64,000 nt of DNA from Nocardia farcinica (GTDB lineage Bacteria; Actinomycetota; Actinomycetes; Mycobacteriales; Mycobacteriaceae). The DNA lies in assembly GCF_001182745.1 (NCBI RefSeq), contig NZ_LN868941.1:32709-96708 (forward strand). The letters run 5' to 3'. The notes beneath the pieces are model-generated. The model worked only from the letters and a program-made list of their open reading frames with translations, was not told the DNA's origin and did no database searches. Position 1 is the stretch's first letter. Each line of letters opens with the position of its first letter. The translations under genes and the position numbers were made by a program. This document shows, one piece after another, positions 25,749 to 33,986 of this stretch.

Positions 25749-26080
25749 CGCCCAGCCTGGAGGTGCCGATCCGGACGAGTGAGGGAATGCGGGCGCCCAC
25801 CACCCTGCGGCCAGCACATCGGCGGGTCCACCGTCCAGACCGCCGCGATGCGCCGCACCGTTTCCATCCACCCTCGTAGGTGTCGCTCCGAGGGCACCAC
25901 GACCACATCCGCCCGCGCGGAGTGCAAATGAGCCAGCAGGACAGTCAGATCGGTGGTGACGTAGGTGTCGCGGGCAGGCAAATCCAGCCGCATCCGCCGG
26001 GCCAGCGCCCGGACGCTCTCGACACCGCCCTGCCCATCGCGCGCCGAAACATCTTGCCGGACAATCGCAATCGCTCTCAT
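25745..26080 (-). CDS. Resolvase-fold-like small protein lacking catalytic Ser
   Basis: The 111-residue protein reads like the N-terminal domain of a serine recombinase: MRAIAIVRQDVSARDGQ, a helix ESVRALARRMRLDL, then ADVVVVPSERHLRG where recombinases place the D-x-L/P-S-x-x-x-L segment. The canonical YxRxS start is changed and there is no DNA-binding tail, so it is unlikely to cut DNA. The ATG overlaps the previous gene's stop (ATGA). The preceding gene encodes a second protein of the same kind. Confidence 0.55.
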   Translation of the reverse strand: MRAIAIVRQDVSARDGQGGVESVRALARRMRLDLPARDTYVTTDLTVLLAHLHSARADVVVVPSERHLRGWMETVRRIAAVWTVDPPMCWPQGGGRPHSLTRPDRHLQAGR

Positions 26081-26907
26081 GAGACCGCGCTCCGTAGCGA
26101 GCTGCGCGAGACCGACGGCGTCACGGCCAGGGGAATCCTCGCCCACGTGAGCGTTCCGCCGGCCTCGGGCTGTACCCGCCCGTGCTCGGCGAAGGCGGTG
26201 ATCGAAACGCTCAGCGGCTCATCGGCCCGGGATGCGGTCTCGTGCACCTGGACTTCCAGCGTGGCTTCGCGCCGGAGTAGCCACACGGTCACCTGGTTGT
26301 TCGGCGCGAGATCCGGGAAGCCGGCCGCGACTCGCGCGTAGATGCCCGGCTCGGCCGCCGCCATGGCTTCGCCCAGCACCGCGAGGACGATCTGCTCGAC
26401 AGGCTCGGAGAGGTGCCGCAGTCCGGCACGGGTGAGTAGCTCGTGCGTCTGGAGCTGGGCCAGCCCGCGAGTGGCCAAGTTCAGTCGAAGCTCGAATTGC
26501 CCGATCGGAGTCCGCGGCGGGGTGGGGGCGGATGCCCGTGGCGACGGGATATCGCGGTTGCGGCGGACGGTGCGCACCAGGGCGGCATCGTCGTCCGGAT
26601 CGAGGTACCACACTCGCAGCGGGCGGAGCCGCTGCAACTGGCCCAGCAACGTCAGCCGGTCGGAATTCTCTCCGCCTTTGAGGTGGGTCGGCGTCGGCGT
26701 GATGATGTGCCGCGACCACGCTTGCGAGACATCCCGCAGGAGCATCCACAACGCGCCGGTGGCGGCGCCGTACTCCCGGTGCACCACGGCCAGGTCGAAG
26801 CCTTCCCGAGCTGCGAACTCGCGCATCGCATCCTCTACCTCCTGGACGCGCTCGCCGACCAACTCTTGACGCAGATAGCCGTACATCAACGACGGTTTTC
26901 GGCCCAT
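26077..26907 (-). CDS. Protein with dead resolvase-like domain and helical tail
   Basis: The 276-residue protein opens with YGYLRQELVGERVQEVEDAM and FAAREGFDLAVVHREYGAAT, the layout of a resolvase N-terminal domain, but lacks the Ser after the first strand; IITPTPTHLKG corresponds to the VxSxxHL segment. A C-terminal half follows (QFELRLNLATRGLAQLQTHELL; LSEPVEQIVLAVLGEAMAAAEPGIYARVAAG), then a beta-rich end with RREATLEVQVHE. It is 4 bp from the nucleoside hydrolase gene and overlaps the next by 4 bp. A regulatory or nucleotide-sensing role is possible. Confidence 0.6.
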   Translation of the reverse strand: MGRKPSLMYGYLRQELVGERVQEVEDAMREFAAREGFDLAVVHREYGAATGALWMLLRDVSQAWSRHIITPTPTHLKGGENSDRLTLLGQLQRLRPLRVWYLDPDDDAALVRTVRRNRDIPSPRASAPTPPRTPIGQFELRLNLATRGLAQLQTHELLTRAGLRHLSEPVEQIVLAVLGEAMAAAEPGIYARVAAGFPDLAPNNQVTVWLLRREATLEVQVHETASRADEPLSVSITAFAEHGRVQPEAGGTLTWARIPLAVTPSVSRSSLRSAVS

Positions 26908-26911
26908 CGTC

Positions 26912-27988
26912 TTACCCCTGTCTGAACTTCGGCAGCCCGTCGTGCTGGCCAAACTGAGATGTGGAACCCGGTGTGGTTCGGTGCGTGGCGAAAAGGGCCG
27001 TATGGCCGAGTGACTCGGACCCGGCAGCGGCGGCGTGCGCAGCGGGATCGGTGGCCGCCTGGCTCTGGCCGGGACTGGCCGGCGCTCCCGCTCGCAAGGT
27101 CGCGAGAACCCATTCCAGGAAGCCCAGATAGTCGACGCCCGAGGAGAGCCGCGCGATGCGGCCGGGCCCCAAGTGCATCCGCGCATCCGGCTCGATCCGG
27201 AACTCGCGATGGTCGAAGGACACGAAAGCGCCTTGCAACGCGGCGAAGGTCAGCGGATCATGCATCATGCTCGCGGGGTGGAACCGCGCGAACCACTGGT
27301 CGAGGTGGCGGGCGATCACCTGGGCCCACGGAATCGACGATGTCGCGAGCAGGCGATAGATCGGGCTGTCCGGGTCCACTGCGATCACCGGAGTGAAGGT
27401 GTGATCGGACAGCACCAAGGTCAGATTCTCTGCTCGGTCTACGACCGTGTGGACCGCCTTCGGATCGAGCCGAAAGTTGTGCTCGGCGCGGTCCGGCTGG
27501 CGGTATTCGAGAGCGCCGCCCATCTGCCAGATCCGCAGGCGCCGGGCCAGCCCGAGCGGGTTCCGCCGACCGGAATCGATCTCCAGAAGGCGTGCGAGAT
27601 CGGTGAGCGGCCCGATTCCCAACCAGCGCAATGGCGCCGACGAAGCCGGGTCGGTGAGTGTGGCCACCGTGGCGTACAGGTCCAGCGGCCAGGGGTGCGC
27701 CCCAGCGGGGACAAGCCCATCGGCGGCCCAATACTTACTCTCGCCCGCCGTGGCCCCGGCTGCTACCACGACGTCCTCGCGGCCGAGCAAGTCGAGCAGG
27801 TGGCGGGCGAGTATCGACCGCCGGCCGTCGGGGAACTCATCAGCGGTGACAACCAGTGCCAGACGTGGTTCGGTCATTGCGGCCAAGGCCAGTGCGATCG
27901 CGTCGTCCGGATCGCCGCCGATGTCGGTGGAAACGATGAGGGGACAGTCCCTCAGCGCCACCGGGTCGTTGGAAGCAGCGGCAGCCAT
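26912..27988 (-). CDS. Inosine-uridine-type nucleoside hydrolase
   Basis: The 358-residue enzyme carries the family calcium-site signature as STDIGGDPDDAIALALA near residue 20 (canonical DTDxGxDDAxA, with the first Asp replaced by Ser) and the C-terminal MHDPLTFAAL helix bearing a further Asp. These enzymes hydrolyse the N-glycosidic bond of ribonucleosides to base and ribose in the cytoplasm. The changed first residue could alter specificity. The ATG at 27988 overlaps the upstream stop region (TTGATCATGG); a TTG at 27994 is the alternative. It is the only clear enzyme in a seven-gene coupled operon. Confidence 0.8.
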   Translation of the reverse strand: MAAAASNDPVALRDCPLIVSTDIGGDPDDAIALALAAMTEPRLALVVTADEFPDGRRSILARHLLDLLGREDVVVAAGATAGESKYWAADGLVPAGAHPWPLDLYATVATLTDPASSAPLRWLGIGPLTDLARLLEIDSGRRNPLGLARRLRIWQMGGALEYRQPDRAEHNFRLDPKAVHTVVDRAENLTLVLSDHTFTPVIAVDPDSPIYRLLATSSIPWAQVIARHLDQWFARFHPASMMHDPLTFAALQGAFVSFDHREFRIEPDARMHLGPGRIARLSSGVDYLGFLEWVLATLRAGAPASPGQSQAATDPAAHAAAAGSESLGHTALFATHRTTPGSTSQFGQHDGLPKFRQG

Positions 27989-27990
27989 GA

Positions 27991-28449
27991 TCAACCCGCC
28001 TGCGACAGGTTCTTCGCGGCGTCCAGGACGATGCTGACCACGGTGTCGAAGTCGGGACGTTCTTCGCCGACGGGTTCCTCCACCCAGTGCCGCCGCTCGT
28101 CGTCCGGGCCGGGGAGCGTGACCAGCGAACCCTGAACAGTCCGGATCGCTTGGAACTTGAACAGCTGGGACAGGATGCGGACCGGGCGTGGATCTCCCAT
28201 CCGCGCGGGCTGGGTGACGAAGGTCAGGAACCCGGTTGCACGATTCTCGATCGTCGGGGTTGCCAGGCCCCGACGAAGCAGCTCGGCCCGAACTCGCTCA
28301 CCGAGCGGGCGGGGCGTCTGGATTGTGTCCACGGGCCCGGCGCGCAAGATGATCTGCTGGTGCTCGTCCACCTCGGCGCCGACGAAACGGTTTTCTGTGA
28401 TGTACCTCGCGCAACGCGCCGCCGCGGTCTCGGTCAGGGTAGTAGCCAT
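27991..28449 (-). CDS. Unknown 152-residue protein in nucleoside hydrolase operon
   Basis: The frame starts at ATG 28449, overlapping the upstream gene by 16 bp. The protein has a helical start (ARCARYITENRFVGAEV), a basic middle (RPLGERVRAELLRRGL), a beta segment GFLTFVTQPARMGDPRPVRI and an acidic end (DFDTVVSIVLDAAKNL). No signal peptide, Cys motif or known domain is recognised. Conserved operon position suggests a partner of the neighbouring small proteins. Confidence 0.6.
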   Translation of the reverse strand: MATTLTETAAARCARYITENRFVGAEVDEHQQIILRAGPVDTIQTPRPLGERVRAELLRRGLATPTIENRATGFLTFVTQPARMGDPRPVRILSQLFKFQAIRTVQGSLVTLPGPDDERRHWVEEPVGEERPDFDTVVSIVLDAAKNLSQAG

Positions 28450-28709
28450 AGCTCCTCACAGGGCATCCGATGATCGGGAAGGAAGCCGTCGAACAGCTCG
28501 ACGGCGGTGATCGCGGGGTTGTGGCCCTGCGACCACTTCCGCAAGAAGTTCTTGACCGCTGAACGGCAACCGCGGTAGTCGAAAACCCGGTCAGCCCAAA
28601 CGAACCGAAGATGCACATCGGGTTCTCCCGGGCGCGGCGAGCCCTTGCCGTTCAACCGCGCATCAACCGCGCGGGCCACGAAATCGGAACGAACTACCGC
28701 ACTAGCCAT
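28434..28709 (-). CDS. Unknown 91-residue basic protein
   Basis: The ATG at 28709 is preceded by GGAGG at 8 nt and lies inside the end of the upstream gene. The product has a basic N-terminus (VRSDFVARAVDARLNGKG), aromatic strands (LRFVWADRVFDYRGCR) and SAVKNFLRKWSQGHNPAITA. The composition suggests a small nucleic-acid-binding or regulatory protein; no family is recognised. Overlap with both neighbours indicates stoichiometric expression. Confidence 0.6.
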   Translation of the reverse strand: MASAVVRSDFVARAVDARLNGKGSPRPGEPDVHLRFVWADRVFDYRGCRSAVKNFLRKWSQGHNPAITAVELFDGFLPDHRMPCEELWLLP

Positions 28710-29050
28710 CGCGGAAACCTCCGTCGGTGGGTTAGCTGCTGACCACGTCGTTCGGGCAGCGGGGCGAGGTGGCACGGGACTCCGAGGACGCCGGCCACCG
28801 TGAGTGGGGCGTGACTCAACCCGAGCTCGTCAAGCCAGTCGGCTACGTTCGCCCACAGCGGGTCGTCGTCGCTCGCTGGGCGGGGCTGGGGGAGCACTTC
28901 GGCCAGCCTGATGGCGGCCAACGCCTGCCCCAGCGTGAGCGTGCGCCCTCGCAGCTGCTCGACCACCCACTGGTCGTTCCCTACCGAGATCGCGGAAATA
29001 GTGGTGACGTCGCTCGACATCCTCCGGCCTGCAACCAGCTGAACAGCCAT
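28694..29050 (-). CDS. Unknown 118-residue protein, first gene of operon
   Basis: An ATG at 29050 with AAGGAGG at ideal spacing defines the start; the frame stays open to 29230 but upstream composition is unlike coding DNA. The protein has an N-terminal beta stretch (VQLVAGRRMSSDVTTISAISV), DQWVVEQLRGRTLTLGQALAAIRLAEVL and WANVADWLDELGLSHAPL. It opens the operon that leads to the nucleoside hydrolase and faces the XRE/DUF5753 gene across TGTCAC operators. Function unknown. Confidence 0.6.
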   Translation of the reverse strand: MAVQLVAGRRMSSDVTTISAISVGNDQWVVEQLRGRTLTLGQALAAIRLAEVLPQPRPASDDDPLWANVADWLDELGLSHAPLTVAGVLGVPCHLAPLPERRGQQLTHRRRFPRWLVR

Positions 29051-29239
29051 GATCAGGCCCTCCTTCGCGGGTCGACCGTGCTGAACGGCGAGTTGGGAGG
29101 GGACACCGAGTCCGGCGGCAGAGTCACGCCACCGTGTTGTCCGAAGTCGCACTGATATGCCGTCATCAGTCCCACCTGCACTGGCCTCGTCTCGGAGTGA
29201 CCAATCCCCACGGTCACTTTGCTCTGCCATGTGTCAGAA

Positions 29240-29367
29240 TGTCACAGTGACAAGCAACGTGCAATGCAAACGGCAAACATAGAGGTGGCGGATCGTTGCC
29301 GCCCAGTACTCCGACGCCGTCAGGGGCCGGAACTTGTGACAGAATGTTGGATGTGACAAAAAGTCAC
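29240..29367. promoter_or_regulatory. Clustered TGTCAC/GTGACA operators between divergent genes
   Basis: Perfect palindrome TGTCACAGTGACA (29240-29252), half-site TGTGACA near 29335, and GTGACAAAAAGTCAC (29353-29367). They lie between the seven-gene operon and the XRE/DUF5753 gene, 24 bp before the latter's GTG at the nearest. Likely binding sites of that regulator, giving autoregulation and control of the operon. Confidence 0.65.
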
Positions 29368-29391
29368 TGTGCGCTAGAGGAGGTGTGACCG

Positions 29392-30297
29392 GTGACTCAG
29401 GGCCCGATCTCGGCCAATGGCTACCGAATGTCGCCCTACAGTCGGCGGTTGCATCTCGGCGACCGCCTCCGCAACCTGCGCCAAGAGCAAGAACGCTCGA
29501 TCCAGCAGGTGGCCAAGGAAGCTGACATCGACCGGACGCTGCTGACCCGCATCGAAACCGGACAACGTCGAGTCGCGGCCGACGTCAGTATGAAGGTTGC
29601 CGAGCATCTCGGCGTCGAGCAGCATTCGCCCCTCTGGCAGGAGTTCTACGCGCTCGCCCGAGACGCCGCGCAGTCCGGGTGGTGGGAGGGCCGCGCCTTC
29701 CGCGGGTTGTCCGACCGCCAGGCTTTACCGGCGGATCTTGAGGCAGGCGCCAGCCGAATCCGGTGGTACGACTTCGCGCTGGTTCCCGGCCTTCTCCAAT
29801 CGCCGGCATACGTTCGTGCGCGCCATGATGCGACGGTCACCAACGATCATTCTTCGGACAATCCTGTCGAGATCCGCGCCCGCGAACGCCGTCAGCAGGA
29901 AGCGCTCACTGAGGGTGGTCCCCGGATCGAGGTAATCGTCGAAGAGACCGTCGTTCGGCGGCGCGTCGTGCCCGCTCCGGCAATGCTCGAACAGCTGGAG
30001 CACTTGCTGAAGCTCATCGACGCGAACGAGCAGATCGACTTCCGCATCCTGCCCGTCGGTGGCGAACTACTCGGCCTGCGAGCGCCGAGGTCGCCGGTGT
30101 CGATCTACGAGTTCGCTGCGGGCGACCCGCCCTTGGTGTTCGTCGAGTCGTTAACCGACGATGTGCTGTTGCGCGATCACGCCGAGGTCGCCAACCATGA
30201 GCGGCTCTGGAAGCGGCTGCACGAGATAGCCCTACCCCCGGACGAAAGCCGTGTACTCATCGCCCGGAGTGCCGAAATTCTCGCAAAGGAGCAGTGA
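29392..30297 (+). CDS. XRE-family regulator with DUF5753-type domain
   Basis: The 301-residue protein has an N-terminal XRE HTH (LGDRLRNLRQEQERSIQQVA, IDRTLLTRIETGQRRV) and the DUF5753-type C-terminus with IRWYDFALVPGLLQSPAYVRA, ARERRQQEALTEGGPRIEVIVEE, LRILPVGG-like and LVFVESL segments. These regulators act with a downstream DUF397 protein, often described as an antitoxin- or development-linked pair in actinobacteria. The GTG start is backed by GAGGAGG. Operators lie immediately upstream. Confidence 0.85.
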   Translation: MTQGPISANGYRMSPYSRRLHLGDRLRNLRQEQERSIQQVAKEADIDRTLLTRIETGQRRVAADVSMKVAEHLGVEQHSPLWQEFYALARDAAQSGWWEGRAFRGLSDRQALPADLEAGASRIRWYDFALVPGLLQSPAYVRARHDATVTNDHSSDNPVEIRARERRQQEALTEGGPRIEVIVEETVVRRRVVPAPAMLEQLEHLLKLIDANEQIDFRILPVGGELLGLRAPRSPVSIYEFAAGDPPLVFVESLTDDVLLRDHAEVANHERLWKRLHEIALPPDESRVLIARSAEILAKEQ

Positions 30298-30704
30298 AGC
30301 AAGTGAGGAACACGATCATGACCGGGCATCGGCCGCTTGACGGGTACGTCAAGGCGTCCGCCAGCGACGGCGGTGGTAACTGTGTCCTCGTCCGCCGGAA
30401 GTCGGGCGAGGAGCTGATCTTCATTCGAGATAGCAAATACGGGCGCGACCCGCGCAATCTTCCGGAAGAGGAGCCGGTCGTCGAGATGCCGGCCTCGGCA
30501 TGGGAGGGGCTTCGGGCCGCTGCCTTGGGCGCTGCAACATCGCCTACGGTTCCCGGTCAGCCCGTCCTCGAAGAGGCGGTTGACGGCGGAATGGTGCTCC
30601 AGGGAGCGGACGGTACAAGGTTGACCTTCACCGCCGCGGAATGGAGAGCGTTCAAGGCTGGCCTCGTCGCAGGAGAGTTCGAGCCCCAGCAGGTCGCCGC
30701 CTAG
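30294..30704 (+). CDS. DUF397-type protein with two repeat units
   Basis: The GTG at 30294 overlaps the XRE stop (GTGA); GTG 30303 and ATG 30318 are alternatives with better spacing from AAAGGAG. The first unit shows the DUF397 pattern NCVLVRRKSGEELIFIRDSKY; the second ends DGTRLTFTAAEWRAFKAG and EFEP, also DUF397-like. At 136 residues it is about twice the usual single-unit length, hence a tandem form. It probably partners the XRE/DUF5753 protein. Confidence 0.8.
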   Translation: MKQVRNTIMTGHRPLDGYVKASASDGGGNCVLVRRKSGEELIFIRDSKYGRDPRNLPEEEPVVEMPASAWEGLRAAALGAATSPTVPGQPVLEEAVDGGMVLQGADGTRLTFTAAEWRAFKAGLVAGEFEPQQVAA

Positions 30705-30764
30705 GCCCGCCGCCCGTCCGTCGGCGACGACTCTCTCCGGCTCGCTACACCCCTACCAGAATCC

Positions 30765-30799
30765 AACGTCCGTCGACTGAACCCAGGTCGGCGGACGTT
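30765..30799. terminator. Hairpin between convergent genes
   Basis: AACGTCCG (30765-30772) pairs with CGGACGTT (30792-30799); an inner CGAC/GTCG pairing extends the stem past one mismatch. It lies between the DUF397 gene and the convergent gene at 30817. Confidence 0.5.
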
Positions 30800-30816
30800 C
30801 GCATCTCCGAACAGTG

Positions 30817-31179
30817 CTACAGCAGATGACCCGGCTCGAAGCCGAACTCCACGACCAGGGCGTGCAGGCGCTGAACATCATCGTCGGCGATCGGCTGCCA
30901 TGTGGACGGGGGAAGGAGCATGTTCTCGGCTGTGCGCTGGTCGCCGAGCAGCGGAGCGAACCGAACCCTTCCCAGGAGATCGCCCACCGAGGTGACGACG
31001 AGCTCCTCCAGCCGCCCAGGGACGTCGTCCTCCACCCGCAGACCACGCGCCTTCTGCCATAGGGGGGTGGCGCCTCCCCAGCGGAGTCGTGCGGGCGGCC
31101 AAACACCGGCCACCCGCACGGTCACGTCGATAGGGGGGTCCACCCACCGGCACGGCTGGTATCGGGCCTCATCGAACAT
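30817..31179 (-). CDS. Unknown 120-residue protein
   Basis: An ATG-initiated frame with coding-like third positions. The product has an aromatic, proline-rich start (DEARYQPCRWVDPPIDVTV), then LWQKARGLRVEDDVPGRLEELVVTSVGDLLG and a C-terminal acidic helix. It lies 35 bp downstream of the coiled-coil gene on the same strand and could be the last gene of the MoxR/VWA operon. No clear ribosome site is visible. Function unknown. Confidence 0.55.
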   Translation of the reverse strand: MFDEARYQPCRWVDPPIDVTVRVAGVWPPARLRWGGATPLWQKARGLRVEDDVPGRLEELVVTSVGDLLGRVRFAPLLGDQRTAENMLLPPSTWQPIADDDVQRLHALVVEFGFEPGHLL

Positions 31180-31213
31180 ATGAGCGACACTAGTTCACCG
31201 GCCGGGCGAGGGC

Positions 31214-32236
31214 CTATCCGGCTGCGCGCATCATCAACTCGGCGAGCTGCATGTTCACCAACCGCAGTGAGGCGTGAGTATCGTCCAGGGAATCGGAGAG
31301 CCGTTCGGAGTACTCCTCCGCTCGGCGGCTCAGCTGCTGGAAGCGGTTGTGCAAGTTGGTGACAGCGGCGTCGCCGGCTCCGTTCGCCTTCGCCGCGGCG
31401 ATGTCTTCGGCCAGCTTCTCGAGGTCTTCCCGGGCCTGGTTGGTGAAGGCGTTGACGATCATCTCGCGCATCTCGTCTTCATCGGGCAGGGGGACACGGA
31501 CGAAGTGGCTGCCGGACCCGAACCGCGCGACTACTTCGCGCAGCCCGGCCAGGGTCGCTTCGTGCTCGGCGGTGACGAAGTAGACCCCGCCGGTAGGTCG
31601 AACCTTCAGTCCCCCAAGGGCTTCTACGTAGCGGCGGACGATGGCCCGAAGGCGGTCGGGGCCCATGTAGGTCGAGTGCCAGGTGTGCAGGTCGGTGACT
31701 TCCGCGAGCAGCTGCTCGACTCGATCCTGTTCACCCTGCGGGAGGTCCGCGATGGCGGCGGCGTCCGGCTCCACCCGGAGCTTCCCCGCACCGGCGGCGT
31801 CGGGATCATCGGAGCGGATGAACGCGATGACGCCCAGGCGGGTGTCGTAGGACAGCTCGGTGCGTTCCTCGTCGCGGACCTCCCGCACGAGGTGGCGAAC
31901 CAACTGACCGCTGTCACGGCGGACGTGGCGAACCATCAGCGTGGCCACCCGATCACCGGCATCGTCGCCTGACTTGCGCCGCGGACGGGTTTTTCGGTCC
32001 GCCGTGGGATCGTCGAGGGAGTAGACAGCCTTCACTCCCTGCGGCCCGGTGACCCGCTCGAAGGCGTCGTCGGCGCGCAGGGGAGGTGGCAGATGCACTG
32101 TGTCCAAGTCGAATTCGTCGAACCACTCTTCGAGTTCTTCCGGAGTGACCTCCCCCCGGAAGATCGAGTACAGCACCAGCCAGCCCAGCACAGGGCTCGT
32201 TTCTGCCTTGTCGGTGTACTGGTCGAAGACGGACAT
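31214..32236 (-). CDS. Coiled-coil protein of the MoxR/VWA locus
   Basis: A 340-residue acidic protein starting at ATG 32236 behind GAGGAGG. It contains LGWLVLYSIFRGEVTPEELEE at the start, a charged linker, LRAIVRRYVEALGGLKVRPTGGVYFV in the middle, and a long C-terminal helix (AREDLEKLAEDIAAAKANG...RAEEYSERLSDSLDD) likely to be coiled coil. It follows the VWA gene after 97 bp holding an AAAACG palindrome and a hairpin, so it may also have its own promoter. No named family is assigned with confidence; it is probably the substrate, adaptor or third component of the ATPase pair. Confidence 0.75.
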   Translation of the reverse strand: MSVFDQYTDKAETSPVLGWLVLYSIFRGEVTPEELEEWFDEFDLDTVHLPPPLRADDAFERVTGPQGVKAVYSLDDPTADRKTRPRRKSGDDAGDRVATLMVRHVRRDSGQLVRHLVREVRDEERTELSYDTRLGVIAFIRSDDPDAAGAGKLRVEPDAAAIADLPQGEQDRVEQLLAEVTDLHTWHSTYMGPDRLRAIVRRYVEALGGLKVRPTGGVYFVTAEHEATLAGLREVVARFGSGSHFVRVPLPDEDEMREMIVNAFTNQAREDLEKLAEDIAAAKANGAGDAAVTNLHNRFQQLSRRAEEYSERLSDSLDDTHASLRLVNMQLAELMMRAAG

Positions 32237-32269
32237 TGGGAAGCCTCCTCATCAAGCCGCAATCTATTC

Positions 32270-32283
32270 AAAACGTTCGTTTT
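32270..32283. promoter_or_regulatory. AAAACGTTCGTTTT palindrome upstream of coiled-coil gene
   Basis: A 14-bp AT-rich palindrome lies 34 bp before the start of the minus-strand gene at 32236. The pattern AAAACGNNNGTTTT recurs at 386-399 and 62674-62687. Plasmid-wide regulator site inferred. Confidence 0.5.
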
Positions 32284-32286
32284 CAT

Positions 32287-32320
32287 CCCCACCGCCCCCC
32301 GTGAAGTCGGCGCGGTGGGG
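32287..32320. terminator. Hairpin downstream of VWA gene
   Basis: CCCCACCGC (32287-32295) pairs with GCGGTGGGG (32312-32320), 12 bp after the VWA stop codon on the minus strand. It may attenuate transcription into the coiled-coil gene. Confidence 0.5.
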
Positions 32321-32332
32321 GAGCACGCTCGG

Positions 32333-33967
32333 TCAGATGACCCGAAACAGGTCCGCTGCCGGGTGCGGGTCGGCCAGGTCGTCAAGGGTGCGCAGGTTGT
32401 CACACAACGCTTCCAGCACGGCGCTACGGCCGGCCGGGCGGCGTGGGTCGGTGATGGCCACCCCGAACAGTCGGAAGTCCAGCTCGCTCTTGGCCGACTT
32501 CCAGGTCCGCATCCACTCTTCTGCCACCTCGGCCTCCCCATCGGTGATGAGCACGATGTCCCCGCCCTGCACCGCCTCGTCGCCGTGGTTCTCGGCGAGG
32601 ATGTCGACGGCGGCACCGAGGGGTGTTTGGAAATCGGTTCCGCCGGAGAAGAAGGTCTCGGCGAAATCGAGTACCTGGTCGAGCGCGGCCTCTCCGGCCG
32701 GGAACCTGTGCACGCTGACCTGTTCAGCCGAGGAGAACAGGATGCCGACGAAATCGCGGCCCTCGGCGCGGGCCTGGTCGAGCAGCGCGAGCCCGCAGGC
32801 TTTCGCCCATGCCTCCGCGCTGGCGATCCGTCCATCCGGCCCGGTGTGCGGTGCACACATCGAATACGAGCAATCCAGGCAGGCGATGATCGCACCGCGG
32901 CCGCTGTGGTCTTCGCCCATGGTTTCGTAGAGCATCAGTTGCTTCTCGGCGAAGCGGGCGGCGAACACCGCCCGCAACGCGGGGTGCGCAAGATTGGCTG
33001 CCTCGGACGGGATCAGCCGCGTCAAGTCGTCGCCCAGAGTGATACCAACGAGTTCTCCGGCGACGTGTTCGAGCTTGCGGGTGCGTTCGGCCGTGGCCAG
33101 GCGCCGGAACCGGCCGACGAGGTCGGTGAACTTGCCCAGCCTGCCACCGCGCAGGCGCTCGGCCAGCCGGGCGCGCTCGTCGAACGACATCCGTTGCAGC
33201 TGACCGGGTCCGAGACCCCAGGCCGCCATCAGCGCCGCCTCCTCGCGCGCCTGTTCGGCGGCGGAGGCCATCGCCTGGCGAGCGTCCGCCCGCAGTGTGG
33301 TGCCGAGCGCGCCGGCCGCTGCTTCCGCTTGTGCGCGGGCCTGCTGGGCCGCATCGTCGGCGGCGTGCGCTGCGGCTACCGCGTTGTCGACCGCGGCGGC
33401 GGCTTGGTCGGGCACCGCGCCGTCGTCGTCTACCTGATCAGCGGCGGCGCCGAGCGCGACTTCGACTGCTGTGGCACGCTCGGCGGCCTCCTGCTCAGCC
33501 GCGGCGGACTGTTCGGCGGCCTGTTGAGCGTCTTGGGACTGCTCGAGCATCTGGGCCAGAGTCGAGCGCTGGGCGATCACCGCCATGGCGGCGGCGTACT
33601 CGTCACCGACGGTCTCGCGGTGGAGATCGGCGTACTCAGGAGTGCCGACCAGGGCGGAGACGATGGCGTGGTTCGGCAGCCGAGTGGGCTCAACCCCGGC
33701 AGGGTCGCGCAGGACGGGATCAGCCTTGTAGACGGTGAGGAATACATCCCGCAGCAGATCGGGCACGTAGTCGAAGCGCTGGGACAGCTCCTCTTCGACC
33801 TTGGCCAGCGCGGTGGCCTGATCCCGCACCTCGGTCCAGGTCATCACGTCGAACCGGTCGCCCTCCACGACCGTGACGGGCCGTGCGGGTGCGGACGTGC
33901 CCAGGCCGACCCATCGGCCTGCCTTGCGGGCCAGATCGGCGAACTTGCGCAGTGCAGTGCTGGACAT
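32333..33967 (-). CDS. VWA-domain protein (ViaA/CoxE-like)
   Basis: The 544-residue protein ends in a von Willebrand A domain with the MIDAS parts DCSYSM (about 365), FSGGTDFQTPL and LITDGEAEV, binding a divalent metal. The N-terminal half is helical and Ala/Glu/Gln-rich (AEQSAAAEQEAAERATA), then AWGLGPGQLQRMSFDERARLAERLRG, as in ViaA. ViaA-type proteins bind a MoxR/RavA ATPase and regulate it. ATG 33967 is preferred over 33976 because GGGGG abuts the latter but is correctly spaced for the former. The MoxR gene is 19 bp upstream. Confidence 0.85.
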   Translation of the reverse strand: MSSTALRKFADLARKAGRWVGLGTSAPARPVTVVEGDRFDVMTWTEVRDQATALAKVEEELSQRFDYVPDLLRDVFLTVYKADPVLRDPAGVEPTRLPNHAIVSALVGTPEYADLHRETVGDEYAAAMAVIAQRSTLAQMLEQSQDAQQAAEQSAAAEQEAAERATAVEVALGAAADQVDDDGAVPDQAAAAVDNAVAAAHAADDAAQQARAQAEAAAGALGTTLRADARQAMASAAEQAREEAALMAAWGLGPGQLQRMSFDERARLAERLRGGRLGKFTDLVGRFRRLATAERTRKLEHVAGELVGITLGDDLTRLIPSEAANLAHPALRAVFAARFAEKQLMLYETMGEDHSGRGAIIACLDCSYSMCAPHTGPDGRIASAEAWAKACGLALLDQARAEGRDFVGILFSSAEQVSVHRFPAGEAALDQVLDFAETFFSGGTDFQTPLGAAVDILAENHGDEAVQGGDIVLITDGEAEVAEEWMRTWKSAKSELDFRLFGVAITDPRRPAGRSAVLEALCDNLRTLDDLADPHPAADLFRVI

Positions 33968-33986
33968 CGAAACCATCCCCCTTCGG

